Made by a program: the position numbers and the translations under genes. From contig NZ_SUMB01000009.1 of NCBI RefSeq assembly GCF_005048155.1, forward strand, positions 62,001 to 126,000: a stretch of 64,000 nt of DNA, written 5' to 3'. This document shows positions 34,079 through 42,772 of this stretch, piece by piece. This stretch comes from Streptomyces piniterrae. Its GTDB lineage: Bacteria > Actinomycetota > Actinomycetes > Streptomycetales > Streptomycetaceae. The notes under the pieces were generated by a model, which worked only from the letters and a program-made list of their open reading frames with translations, searched no databases and had not been told where the DNA came from. How positions within the stretch are numbered: the first letter of the stretch is position 1; the number at the start of each line of letters is the position of its first letter.

Positions 34079-35389
34079 CTACGACTCCCAAACCCCCACG
34101 GCCGTCCGGTCCTTCGCATGTCCCTTGACGCGTAGCTGCGCCGCGGCCAGGAAGTCGAGGAGGCCCGGCGCCTCGGTGGCCGACCACTGGGCGGCCAGCC
34201 GGGCGGCGAACGCGGGCTCCTCGCTCAGCGGCTCCGCCAGCCCCGCGCTGCACAGCAGCAGTGTGTCCCCGGGACGCGCCGCGGACGCCCGGAAGAGGAA
34301 CGGCTCCGGCGGCACCGCGCTCTCCGCCGTATAGGGGCCCGCGGGCAGGCCGGGGACCGGCGGCTCCTCGAACTCCTCGACCGGATCACGGTCCCCCGCG
34401 GTGGGCCCCAGGTCCTGCCAGGAGCCGTCGCGCAGCCGGAAGAGACCGCCCTCGCCCACGCCGAAGAACACCCGGGTACGGCAATCGGGGTCGGCGGGCA
34501 GCAGCAGACAGCGCAGCGCTGCGGTGTACCCCTCCGGGGCGGCGCCCAGTTCCGCCGCCCGGCCGCGCAGCCTGCCGTAACTGCGGTCGGTGAGCCGCCG
34601 CAGCCCGGACTTGAGGGCGGCGCGGCTGTCCGTACGGATGTCCTCGGCCAGCCGGGTGTAGCTGCGGCCGACCGCACCGCCGATCCCGGCGCAGACGTCG
34701 CGGGCCGCGCGATGGGATCCCTCGACGGCGGGGCGGCCGGTGGCGACGGCGACCAGGATCAGGGTGTGCCGGCCGGTGCCGAAGCGGGCGGCGAGCAGGG
34801 CGTCGCGGCGCGGTTCGCCGCGGTAGCGGGCGGAGTCGCCGCGCACGGAGGCGGCGCGGAGCGTCAGCGAGCCGTAGGCGGCGCCGTCCAGGGTGGTGTC
34901 GGGCACCAGTGCGTCGATGGCGGCGGGGTCGGCGGCGGGCAGCGCGACGGGTTCGGGGTGGTAGGTGGGCGGCCGGTCACCGATGAAGTCGTGGGGCGTC
35001 AACTGCCTTGATGGCGCGGGCGGTTCGGGCTCCGGTTCGGGATTCGGTTCGGGCTCCGGAACCGCGGGCTCCACGGCCGGCTCCGCGGACGCCTCCACCG
35101 TCGGCAATACGTCCGGCTCTACGGAAGCCTCCGCCGTCGACTCCGCGGACGCCGCCCCGTACGTTCCCCGGGGCCGTAACCCCACCGCCCGCAGCGCCGA
35201 GTTCACCCGCTCGTCGAGCGTGTCCGACGCGTCGGACGGCCCGGCGTCCCGCACCGCGCCGTCTCCCGAACCGCCTCCGCCCCCGGCCCTGGCTCCAGTC
35301 CCTGCCCCGGTCCCTGTCCCGCCGTCCTCGCCGTACAACTGCCGCCACCAGTCGTCCTCGTGGCCGCGTGGTGCCCCGTGCTGGTTCAT
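34079..35389 (-). CDS. PP2C-like phosphatase-domain protein with disordered N-terminus
   Basis: 436 residues. Residues 1-140 are low-complexity: Gly/Thr/Ala-rich (GTGTGAGTGARAGGGGG), then Ala/Ser/Glu/Val repeats and a Pro-Glu run (PEPEPNPEPEPEPP). The C-terminal part, from about 175, resembles a divergent PP2C fold (ASVRGDSARYRGEPRRDALL, ILVAVATGR, FLFRASAARPGDTLLLCSAGL), but the canonical metal-binding DG and GDS residues are only partly present, so it may be inactive or a binding protein. Streptomyces carry several such proteins near signalling genes. Start ATG 35389 (MNQHGAPRG) is chosen; the longer frame upstream is noncoding. Confidence 0.65.
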   Translation of the reverse strand: MNQHGAPRGHEDDWWRQLYGEDGGTGTGAGTGARAGGGGGSGDGAVRDAGPSDASDTLDERVNSALRAVGLRPRGTYGAASAESTAEASVEPDVLPTVEASAEPAVEPAVPEPEPNPEPEPEPPAPSRQLTPHDFIGDRPPTYHPEPVALPAADPAAIDALVPDTTLDGAAYGSLTLRAASVRGDSARYRGEPRRDALLAARFGTGRHTLILVAVATGRPAVEGSHRAARDVCAGIGGAVGRSYTRLAEDIRTDSRAALKSGLRRLTDRSYGRLRGRAAELGAAPEGYTAALRCLLLPADPDCRTRVFFGVGEGGLFRLRDGSWQDLGPTAGDRDPVEEFEEPPVPGLPAGPYTAESAVPPEPFLFRASAARPGDTLLLCSAGLAEPLSEEPAFAARLAAQWSATEAPGLLDFLAAAQLRVKGHAKDRTAVGVWES

Positions 35390-35992
35390 GGCCCGTATTG
35401 TCCATCGGCGGACCCGCCGGAAACAGGGCACAAAAACGGGCCTGCCGACAGGCACGCCATCCGGTACGAAAACGGGATCCCGCCGGGCGGCCCACCCCCC
35501 ACAGGTGACCGCCCGGCGGAGCTCAGAGGCCGGCGCACGTCCTCGGGGGTGCAAGGCGTACGGGCCGCGCGGCACGGATGCCCGCGGCCCGACCGTACCC
35601 CCGGGACGGCGCGGCCGGGGCGGCGGCCCGGACGCCCGGCGGTTGCCGCCCCGAGACCGGTATCCGCCCTGGCCGTCGCCCCCTCGAATACCCCGTACCC
35701 CACATACGGGATCTTCGAGCCCCTTGTGAACTGCTGCCCGAGCCGGTGCGGATCGCAAACCCCATCCCCACCGGCCGCCAACTGCTTCTGCGGTTCCGAC
35801 ACCTTGGCAGAGCGCGAGGTGGTACGGGGATGATGTCGGCGGCGGATTTGCGCCATGACTCATTCCCGCCACCCGCCGACCGGCGGGAATACGGGGGCGC
35901 CGGAGCAGCGCGGATGCCTCGGAGGACATGCTGAGGCGTGACGGAACATGCGGATGCGTCACCCAACACGGGATGCGTCGGAGGGGATTCGG
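35390..35992. other. Gene-free divergent spacer with hairpin and short direct repeats
   Basis: About 600 bp between divergent genes with no convincing coding frame. It contains an inverted repeat ATTCCCGCC (35862-35870) / GGCGGGAAT (35882-35890), loop 11 nt, and copies of GGATGCGTC around 35951-35980 just before the ribosome binding site of the next gene. Promoters for both divergent genes should lie here. Confidence 0.5.
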
Positions 35993-37006
35993 ATGCTGAG
36001 TGCCATAGGACTGGACGAGGCGCAGGAGACGGCCTACCGGACGCTGGTGGGGCTCGGCGCGGCCGAAGTCCCTTATCTGGCACACCGGTTGGCGCTCCCC
36101 GAGGACGAAACCGTCCGCACCCTGCGCCACTTGGAGCGGCAGGGGCTGGCCGCCCAGTCCTCCACCCGTCCCGGCCGCTGGGTCGCCGCGCCGCCCGCGG
36201 TCGCGCTGGGCGCCCTGCTCACCCAGCAGCGGCACGAGCTGGAGCGCGCGGAGCTCGCCGCCGCGCTGCTCGCCGAGGAGTTCCGCGGCCGGGCCGCCGA
36301 GCCCGCCGTGCACGATCTGGTCGAGGTGGTGACCGGCCCCGGCGCCGTCGCGCACCGTTTTCTGCAGCTCCAGCTCGGCGCGGCGGACGAGGTGTGTGCC
36401 CTGGTCACGACCACTCCGGCGGCGGTGACGGACATGGAGAACGACGCCGAGGACCGGGCCGTCGAGCGCGGCGTCGAGTATCGCGTGGTGATCGAGCGCG
36501 GGGTGCTGGACGCGCCCGGCGGGCTGCTCGGGCTGGCCGAGGCGCTCCGCCGCGACCAGCAGGTGCGGGTGCTCGACGAGGTCCCCACCAAGCTGGTGAT
36601 CGCGGATCGTTCGATCGCGATGGTGCCGCTGCGGACCCGCGGCACGGCGGGCACGACCGGCGCCGCCGCCGCGGAGCCGGCCGCCCTGGTGGTGCACGAC
36701 AGCGGACTGCTGGAATCGCTGCTGGGCCTGTTCGAGGCGGTCTGGCGGCAGGCCGTACCGCTCCGGCTGACCGCCGACGGAACCACCCACGAAGAGGACT
36801 CGGCCGCACCGGACAACTCCGATCTGGAGGTGCTCTCGCTGCTGCTGGCGGGCCTGACGGACGCGAGCGTCGCCAAACAGCTCGACCTGGGCCTGCGCAC
36901 CGTCCAGCGCCGCGTCAAGCATCTGATGGACCTGGCCGGGGTGACCACCCGGCTGCAGCTGGGCTGGCATGCGTATGAGCGGGGATGGGTGGCGCGGAAG
37001 GGCTAG
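35993..37006 (+). CDS. TrmB-like/LuxR-type transcriptional regulator
   Basis: 337 residues from ATG 35993, which has GGAGG at 35980-35984. The N-terminus is a TrmB-like winged helix (MLSAIGLDEAQETAYRTLVGLGAAEVPYLAHRL, residues 1-65); the middle resembles the TrmB-type sensor region; the C-terminus is a LuxR-type HTH (EVLSLLLAGLTDASVAKQLDLGLRTVQRRVKHLMDLAG, about 280-318). This two-ended architecture is widespread in Streptomyces, often near secondary-metabolism or transport genes. Target unknown; the divergent PP2C-like protein is a candidate. Confidence 0.8.
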   Translation: MLSAIGLDEAQETAYRTLVGLGAAEVPYLAHRLALPEDETVRTLRHLERQGLAAQSSTRPGRWVAAPPAVALGALLTQQRHELERAELAAALLAEEFRGRAAEPAVHDLVEVVTGPGAVAHRFLQLQLGAADEVCALVTTTPAAVTDMENDAEDRAVERGVEYRVVIERGVLDAPGGLLGLAEALRRDQQVRVLDEVPTKLVIADRSIAMVPLRTRGTAGTTGAAAAEPAALVVHDSGLLESLLGLFEAVWRQAVPLRLTADGTTHEEDSAAPDNSDLEVLSLLLAGLTDASVAKQLDLGLRTVQRRVKHLMDLAGVTTRLQLGWHAYERGWVARKG

Positions 37007-37226
37007 CGGGGCGGCACCGGCGCCGAAGCGGCGGCCTCGCTCCGGGAAGCGCGTACCGGCCGGGTCCGGCAGGCTTGGCCCATGAGGCTGTCCGGGAGCG
37101 CGTCCGGCGGGTTCGGGCCATGAGGGAGCGCCGTGTACGAGCCGCTGCGTGCCGCGCGCCGGGCGGGGCGTGGCCGGCGGCCGACGGCTGTGCGCGGGCG
37201 TCCGCCGGACGGAGTGAGGCCGGCGC

Positions 37227-37709
37227 ATGAGTGTGGCGCAGCTGGTCGCGGTCGGCCTGGTCATGCTGCTCGGTCTGCTCGGGGTGCTGCTTCCGGGCGT
37301 CCCCGGGCCGCCGATCGTCTGGGCGGCCGTCGTGTGGTGGGCCCTGACCGAGCGGTCCGGGCTCGCCTGGACGGTCCTCATGGGCGCCACCGCCGTCCTG
37401 CTGCTCAACCAGGTCGTCAAGTGGCTGCTCCCGGCCCGCGATCTCCGGGCCGCCGGCGCGCCGTACCGCACCCTGTTCCTGGCCGGCGTCGCCGGCATCG
37501 TGGGCTTCGTCGTGATCCCCGTCGTGGGCGCGCTGGTGGGCGCGATCGGCGGGCTCTACCTCATGGAACGCGTCCGGCTCGGCGGCCACGGGGACGCGCT
37601 GGCGTCCACCCGCACGGTCATGCGGACCATCGGCCTGAGCGTGCTGATCGAACTGTTCGCGTGCCTGATGGTGGCCGGGGCATGGGTGGGAGCGGTGATC
37701 GCGGGGTGA
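37227..37709 (+). CDS. DUF456-family membrane protein
   Basis: 160 residues with four or five hydrophobic helices: residues 5-37 (LVAVGLVMLLGLLGVLLPGVPGPPIVWAA), 47-65, 82-110 (TLFLAGVAGIVGFVVIPVVG) and 135-158. Gly-rich membrane segments and the GVLLPGVPG motif fit DUF456. Function unknown. It follows the TrmB/LuxR regulator by 220 bp and converges with the Ada/AlkA gene. Confidence 0.8.
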   Translation: MSVAQLVAVGLVMLLGLLGVLLPGVPGPPIVWAAVVWWALTERSGLAWTVLMGATAVLLLNQVVKWLLPARDLRAAGAPYRTLFLAGVAGIVGFVVIPVVGALVGAIGGLYLMERVRLGGHGDALASTRTVMRTIGLSVLIELFACLMVAGAWVGAVIAG

Positions 37710-37792
37710 GGCCGAAGCGGGAGGACGCGCCGAACGCCCCCTGCCCCAGACCGTGCACCTGCCCCAGCCCCTGCCGATCTCCTGTCCGATCC

Positions 37793-39277
37793 CTATCCGG
37801 GCATCTCCCCCGGGCGAAGGCGCCCGGCGCTCCACAGGTAGTGCAGGGCGTACGCGCCCCAAGGCCGCCACGCATCCGCCACACCCGCGGCCCCCGCGGT
37901 CCCCGCTGCCGAGCCGGTCCCCGTCCCGGTCCCCGTCCGCACATCCGGGTCGCCCAGCCCCCGCATCCTGATGTACGCCGCCGTCCGCGGGCCGACGCCC
38001 GGCAGGGCGGCCAGCGCCCGCTCCGCCGCGCCGCGGTCCGTGCCCGCGTCCAGCAGGACCGCGCCGTCGGCGAGCGCCGTGCACAGCGCGCGCACCGGTT
38101 CCTCGACCTCCGCGCCGGTCAGCTCGCCGGGCGCGGGGAAGAGGTGGGTGAGCCCGCCGTCCGCCACATCCAGCGGTTTCCCGTACGACCGCACCAGCTC
38201 CGCGGCGCGCTCCGGCGGCCCGCCGAGCACGGTCCGTACGGCCAGTTCCTCGGGGTCCACGGTGCCCGGTGAACGCAGCCCGGGGCGCTCCGCCACGAGC
38301 CGGGCGAGCCGGGGATCCGCGCCCAGCCGCTCGGCGACGGCGTACGGATCGGCGTCCAGGTCGAAGAGCCGGCGCAGCCGCTGCACGGCCGTCGACAGAT
38401 CCCGCAGATCGGTCAGGCGCAGCCGGCACTCCAGCCAGCCGCCGTCCGCGCCGCGCGCCGCCGGGCACACCAGGCCCGCCGGCGGCTTACGGCGCGGCCG
38501 TGCGCCACCGTGCTCATCGACCTCGGCGATCCCGCTGCCGTAGGCGAGCCGCAGCGTACGGCGGTAGGTGCGGTCGCCCCGGGCGCCCCGCATCTCCTCC
38601 ACCCCGGGAACGGCTCTGACCTGCAGAAAGTCAAAGATCTCGGCCGCCGCGTACGGCCCGCGGTAGGCCAGCCGGAGCGGTATGCCGCTGGGTGACGGGC
38701 GGGCGGCGGCGCCATGGGGGCGCTGGGCCGCGGCCCGCAGCTCGCTCGGCGTACCGGCGTAGATCTCCCGGATCGTGTCGTTGAACTGCCGGATGCTGGC
38801 GAACCCGGCGGCGAACGCCAGCTCGGTGACCGGCAGCGACGTGGTCTGGAGCAGCACCCTGGCGGTGTGCGCCCGGCGGGCCCGCGCCAGTGCCACCGGG
38901 CCCGCGCCGAGCTCGGCGGTCAGCTGCCGCTGCACCTGGCGCGCGCTGTAGCCGAGCCGCCGCGCCAGCCCGCCGACGCCTTCCCGGTCGACGACCCCGT
39001 CCCCGATGAACCGCATGGCCCGCCCGACCAGGTCGGCCCGCACATTCCACGCCGCGGAACCCGGGACGGCATCCGGCCGGCAGCGCCGGCAGGCCCGGAA
39101 CCCGGCCGACTGCGCGGCCGCCGCCGACGGGAAGAAGCGCACATTCACCCGCTTGGGAGTGACCGCGGGGCAGCTCGGCCGGCAGTAGATCCCGGTGGTC
39201 GTCACCGCGAAGAAGAACTCCCCGTCGAACCGCGCATCCCGGCTGGAAACCGCTTCGTACCTGGCCTCGTCATCCAT
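37793..39277 (-). CDS. Ada-type methyl sensor fused to AlkA 3-methyladenine DNA glycosylase
   Basis: 494 residues. N-terminal Ada Zn domain with Cys32, Cys36, Cys63 and Cys66 (YCRPSCPA and FRACRRCRP); Cys32 corresponds to the methyl-accepting cysteine of E. coli Ada. Next an AraC-type HTH (about residues 85-185, GLARRLGYSARQVQRQLTAELG), then an AlkA-type N-terminal domain and an HhH-GPD glycosylase domain with the hairpin ALAALPGVGPRTAAYIRMRG followed by the catalytic-Asp region (GLGDPDV). It senses methyl phosphotriesters and removes alkylated bases. The fusion is common in actinobacteria. A TG/GT-rich linker (TGTGTGTGSAAGTAGAAG) near the end is low-complexity. Confidence 0.9.
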   Translation of the reverse strand: MDDEARYEAVSSRDARFDGEFFFAVTTTGIYCRPSCPAVTPKRVNVRFFPSAAAAQSAGFRACRRCRPDAVPGSAAWNVRADLVGRAMRFIGDGVVDREGVGGLARRLGYSARQVQRQLTAELGAGPVALARARRAHTARVLLQTTSLPVTELAFAAGFASIRQFNDTIREIYAGTPSELRAAAQRPHGAAARPSPSGIPLRLAYRGPYAAAEIFDFLQVRAVPGVEEMRGARGDRTYRRTLRLAYGSGIAEVDEHGGARPRRKPPAGLVCPAARGADGGWLECRLRLTDLRDLSTAVQRLRRLFDLDADPYAVAERLGADPRLARLVAERPGLRSPGTVDPEELAVRTVLGGPPERAAELVRSYGKPLDVADGGLTHLFPAPGELTGAEVEEPVRALCTALADGAVLLDAGTDRGAAERALAALPGVGPRTAAYIRMRGLGDPDVRTGTGTGTGSAAGTAGAAGVADAWRPWGAYALHYLWSAGRLRPGEMPG

Positions 39278-39391
39278 CACACCCCCAGTGTGCGCCGCCC
39301 CGACCCCCACCACTGGCGGAAATCGGACATGGGGGTGGGGGCGCACCGCCGGGCCGGACCGCCCCGGCGATGCCCTCCGCCGGCGCCCCCG

Positions 39392-40576
39392 CTAGCGCCG
39401 TCCCCCTCCCCTCTTCCGCTCCATCATGTGGCGCCCCAGCGCCTGCTTCTGCTTCCAGTCCCGCCGGATCTCCGCCCGCAGACGTGCGTCGGTCTTGGCG
39501 ACGATGCGCTGGTTCTCGCGCAGCAACTTCCGATGGCTCTCCAGTCGCCGTACCGCCAACTCCCCGTTGGCGACGGCCTCTTGAACCGCGCACCCGGGTT
39601 CCGCCTCATGGGCGCAGTCATGGAACCGGCACTCCTCGGCCAGCGCCTCGACATCCGAGAACGTCCGGGCTAGCCCGGTCCCCGCGTCCCACATCCCGAC
39701 GCCGCGCAGTCCGGGCGTATCGATCAGCACCCCGCCCCACGACAGCGCCAGCAGGTCCCGTGTCGTCGTGGTGTGCCGCCCCTTGCCGTCCCGGTCGCGG
39801 GTGGCCCGCACGTCCTGGACGTTCTCCCCGAGCAGGGCGTTGGCCAGCGTGGACTTCCCCGCACCGGACTGCCCCAGCAACACGGACGTGCCACCGGCCA
39901 ACACGGCGGACAGCACGTCGAGCCCCTCCCCCGTGGCGGAACTGACCGCCAGCACCTGCACGCCAGGAGCCGCGCCCTCCGCATCGGCGACGAGATGCGC
40001 CAGACCCGCCGCGTCCCCGGCCAGATCCGCCTTGGTCAACACCACCAACGGCCGAGCGCCGCCTTCCGGGGAGAGCGCGGTCCGGTGCGCCGCCCCCTCA
40101 CCCGTCGAGCCGGACTGTGCGAGCGCGAGGAACCGCTCGATCCGCCCGAGGTCCAACTGGTCCGCGAGCGATACACAGATGACGATGATGTCGATGTTGG
40201 TGGCCAGCACCTGGCCCTCGGAACGCTTCGACGAGGTGGACCGTACGAACGCCGTGCGGCGCGGCAGCAACGCCCTTACGACGCCGTCGACATGGTCGCC
40301 GCCACGCCCGTTCTCCAGGTCGATCACGGCCCAGTCGCCGGTGCACGGCACCCGCATCGGGTCGCTGGTCGCCACGAGTGCGGTGTCGGCCAGGACCGTC
40401 CGGATGCCGTCGCCGTCGGGCACCACGGCGTCCACCCGCCCGCGGTCCACGCGGACGATACGGCCGGGCACGACCCCCTGCCCGGCAAAGGGGGTGAAAC
40501 TCTCCGCGAATCCGTCGTCCCAGCCATAGGACATCAACGGATGCGCGGCAGAAAGCGGGAAATCGAGGTCGAACAA
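39392..40576 (-). CDS. rsgA: Ribosome small-subunit-dependent GTPase RsgA-like
   Basis: 394 residues. Circularly permuted GTPase motif order: G4 VLTKADL (about residue 181), G5-like VSSATGEGLD, G1 GQSGAGKSTLANALLG, G3 DTPGLRGVG. An N-terminal OB-fold region and a C-terminal Zn-binding knuckle (ECRFHDCAHEAEPGC) follow the family plan. RsgA helps maturation of the 30S subunit. Length is slightly above the usual 300-350 because of an N-terminal extension. Directly upstream lies a 23-residue ORF with an ideal ribosome binding site. Confidence 0.9.
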   Translation of the reverse strand: MFDLDFPLSAAHPLMSYGWDDGFAESFTPFAGQGVVPGRIVRVDRGRVDAVVPDGDGIRTVLADTALVATSDPMRVPCTGDWAVIDLENGRGGDHVDGVVRALLPRRTAFVRSTSSKRSEGQVLATNIDIIVICVSLADQLDLGRIERFLALAQSGSTGEGAAHRTALSPEGGARPLVVLTKADLAGDAAGLAHLVADAEGAAPGVQVLAVSSATGEGLDVLSAVLAGGTSVLLGQSGAGKSTLANALLGENVQDVRATRDRDGKGRHTTTTRDLLALSWGGVLIDTPGLRGVGMWDAGTGLARTFSDVEALAEECRFHDCAHEAEPGCAVQEAVANGELAVRRLESHRKLLRENQRIVAKTDARLRAEIRRDWKQKQALGRHMMERKRGGGRR

Positions 40577-40644
40577 CGGGAAGGCCCTTCAGGGAAGAGC
40601 GGTCCCGGCTGCGCGCAACGCGCGAGAGAAAGGAAAGAGGCGAA

Positions 40645-40716
40645 TCAGCCGGAGACCACGGGAATGGAGTTGATGATCTTCTGGATGCGGGCAACGCCCA
40701 TCGCAACGACAGTCAT
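40645..40716 (-). CDS. 23-residue ORF upstream of rsgA
   Basis: ATG 40716 with GGAGGTGA ideally placed on the minus strand (40723-40730) and TGA at 40645-40647. The peptide is hydrophobic with spaced basic residues; its core GVARIQKIINSIP would form an amphipathic helix. It is 68 nt upstream of the rsgA start. It could be a translated leader of rsgA or an independent small peptide. I do not recognise it. The near-perfect Shine-Dalgarno match is the main evidence for translation. Confidence 0.5.
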   Translation of the reverse strand: MTVVAMGVARIQKIINSIPVVSG

Positions 40717-40839
40717 CAGTACTCACCTCCCGATTCCTCAACGGCCAACGACGGCACCCTCGGGCGCCATCCGGTTCGTCGCCGACCTTAGCCCCGCCCC
40801 ACCCAGCGGCGCCAACCCTTTTTGCCGGCCGAGAAAGGG

Positions 40840-40858
40840 CAGGGCCGGACAGGCCCTG
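40840..40858 (-). terminator. Short hairpin downstream of the hbpS-type gene
   Basis: CAGGGCC (40840-40846) / GGCCCTG (40852-40858) with a 5-nt loop, 7 nt past the HbpS-like stop on the minus strand. Confidence 0.55.
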
Positions 40859-40864
40859 GCGCGG

Positions 40865-41407
40865 CTACTTGTTCAGCGCGGCCACGCCGGCCTGGGCGAA
40901 CTTCTCGTCGAGGTCGCCGCTGGGAGCGCCGGCCACGCCGATGCCCGCGATGGGGGCGCCCTTCACCTGGACCGGGGCGCCGCCGGGCAGGAACAGCGTG
41001 CCGGGGATGTCCTTGAGGTTCGGGGTCTGGGACAGGCGGCTCACCAGGGTGGAGGTGGGCGCGTTCCAGGAGACGGCGGTGAAGGCCTTCTTCTCGGCGG
41101 AGGCGTAGGACTGCGGGCCCGCGCCGTCGCCGCGGAGCGTGACGACGGTGTTGCCGTTGCGGTCGACGACGGCGACCGAGACCTTCTGGCCCTCCTTGGC
41201 GGCGGCGTCGAGGCTGGCCTTGGCCGCCTCGGTGGCGGCCGCGATCGTCAGGTGCGTCGACCGGACGAGGTTGCGGTCGGCGGCGTCGGCCTCGACCGTG
41301 GTCCTGGTCTCGGCCGCCGGGGCGGCCGCGTTGGCGCCGACGGCACCGATCGTTCCGGCGGCGAGGACGGCGGCGGTGGCGGCGAGGAGCTTCTTGGTTT
41401 TGGTCAT
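40865..41407 (-). CDS. hbpS: Secreted HbpS/GlcG-family haem-binding protein
   Basis: 180 residues. A signal peptide (MTKTKKLLAATAAVLAAGTIGAVGANA, cleavage about residue 27) is followed by a GlcG/HbpS domain (LTIAAATEAAKASLDAAAKE, VAVVDRNGNTVVTLRGDGAG, SAEKKAFTAV, LPGGAPVQVKGAPIAGIGVAGA). In Streptomyces reticuli HbpS is an extracellular haem- and iron-binding octamer that modulates the SenS sensor kinase. The adjacent kinase/response regulator pair here matches that arrangement. GGAGGA precedes the ATG. It is divergent from the kinase, sharing a promoter region with an 8-bp inverted repeat. Confidence 0.88.
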   Translation of the reverse strand: MTKTKKLLAATAAVLAAGTIGAVGANAAAPAAETRTTVEADAADRNLVRSTHLTIAAATEAAKASLDAAAKEGQKVSVAVVDRNGNTVVTLRGDGAGPQSYASAEKKAFTAVSWNAPTSTLVSRLSQTPNLKDIPGTLFLPGGAPVQVKGAPIAGIGVAGAPSGDLDEKFAQAGVAALNK

Positions 41408-41420
41408 GGCTCGATCCTCC

Positions 41421-41448
41421 GGCCGAGGACCGGCCCGGCGCCTCGGCC
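41421..41448. promoter_or_regulatory. Inverted repeat between hbpS and the sensor kinase
   Basis: GGCCGAGG (41421-41428) / CCTCGGCC (41441-41448) with a 12-nt spacer, in the 156-bp divergent region. In S. reticuli SenR regulates the neighbouring hbpS gene; whether this repeat is its site is inference. It could also be an mRNA hairpin. Confidence 0.4.
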
Positions 41449-41563
41449 CGGCGGCTGCTCGTTCCGGGCGTGACGGCTGACCCCCGGGTCGGCCGATCGG
41501 TTGATGCGAGGATGGTTCCACCGGGGCAGAGTGGGCGGATACGCGCAGGCCGAGGAGGGTTGG

Positions 41564-42772
41564 ATGCGACGTGGAGGCCCGACGGCGGAGGCCACGGCCC
41601 CTGGAGAGCGGTGGCTCGTGCTCGTCATGCGCGCGGCGTTCTTCCTGCTGCTCGGCGCGTCGCTGGCCCGGTTCCTGCTGCGTCACCCCGGTGAGCCGCG
41701 CATTCCGTGGATCATCGCGCTGTCCGCCGGTCTGGCCCTGCTGTACATGCTCGGCCCGCCGCCGTCCTCGTCGCCCGTGCCGCGTCGGTTCGGCTGGCTG
41801 GGGGCGGTGGTCGCCGTCTGGATGGTGCTGGTGGTCCTCGCGCCGAGTTTCGCCTGGTGCGCGGTGCCGCTGTTCTTCACGGGGCTGCGCACCCTGACCC
41901 CGCGCACCTCTCTTGCGCTGGTCGCGGTGCTCACGGCCTTCGTGGTCGCCGCTCAGCTGAAGCTGTCCACGGGCGGCTTCGACCCCAACCTGGTCCTTGC
42001 CCCGCCCGCCGTCGCGGCGATCGCGGCGGCCGTTTTCGTCCATATGCAACGCCAGGCCGACCGGCAGCGGCAGCTGATCGACGATCTGCTCCGCACCCGG
42101 CGCGAACTCGCCGCCACCGAGCGCCGCGAAGGCACCCTCGCCGAACGGCAGCGCCTGTCGATGGAGATCCACGACACCCTCGCCCAGGGCCTGTCCAGCC
42201 AGCAGATGCTGCTCCAGGCGGCGGACCGGGTCTGGGCCGCCGACCCCGGAACCGCTCACCGGCATGTCCGTACGGCGGCCTCGATCACCGAGCGGAACCT
42301 GGCCGAGGCACGGCGCTTCGTCCATGACCTCGCACCCGCCGATCTCGACGACGGCGGCACCCTGGAACAGGCGCTGCGCGCCCTGGCCGCGCGCGAGTCG
42401 AAGGAGTCCGGCGGCCTTGCGGTGCGCTGCCATGTCGAGGGTGCGTCGGCCGTTCCACTGCCCGACCGCGTCGCCTCCGCGCTGCTGCGCATCGCACAGG
42501 GCGCGCTGGCGAACGTACGCGAGCACGCCGGCGCCACCACGGCCACCCTCACCCTCACCCACCTGCAGGACCAGGTGGTCCTGGACGTCGCCGACGACGG
42601 CGCCGGCTTCGACCCGCCGGCCGTGGTGGAGTCGGCACCGGGTGCACGGGGGCACGGGCTGCCCGCGATGCGCGCCCGGACCCGTCGGCTCGGCGGCACC
42701 CTGGTCATCGAGTCGGCGCCCGGCGAGGGCACCGTCCTGTCCGCCGCGATCCCCCTGGGCCCTTCGTCATGA
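41564..42772 (+). CDS. senS: SenS-like sensor histidine kinase
   Basis: 402 residues. About five membrane helices in residues 18-160 (VMRAAFFLLLGASLARFLL, IIALSAGLALLYML, LGAVVAVWMVLVVLAP and others), then a HisKA_3 dimerisation box with His203 (ERQRLSMEIHDTLAQGL) and the HATPase domain (N-box LRIAQGALANVREHAGA, G1 VADDGAGFDPP, G2 GHGLPAMRAR). This is the architecture of SenS, which responds to HbpS and redox/haem stress. ATG 41564 with GAGGAGGG upstream is preferred over ATG 41501. Its stop overlaps the response regulator start by 4 nt (ATGA), giving coupled translation. Confidence 0.88.
   Translation: MRRGGPTAEATAPGERWLVLVMRAAFFLLLGASLARFLLRHPGEPRIPWIIALSAGLALLYMLGPPPSSSPVPRRFGWLGAVVAVWMVLVVLAPSFAWCAVPLFFTGLRTLTPRTSLALVAVLTAFVVAAQLKLSTGGFDPNLVLAPPAVAAIAAAVFVHMQRQADRQRQLIDDLLRTRRELAATERREGTLAERQRLSMEIHDTLAQGLSSQQMLLQAADRVWAADPGTAHRHVRTAASITERNLAEARRFVHDLAPADLDDGGTLEQALRALAARESKESGGLAVRCHVEGASAVPLPDRVASALLRIAQGALANVREHAGATTATLTLTHLQDQVVLDVADDGAGFDPPAVVESAPGARGHGLPAMRARTRRLGGTLVIESAPGEGTVLSAAIPLGPSS

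Noticed and set aside
34079..37498. 1139-codon leftward open frame spanning the PP2C-like gene and beyond
   Set aside because: Only the part from ATG 35389 shows protein-like composition; the rest crosses a divergent gene and spacer.
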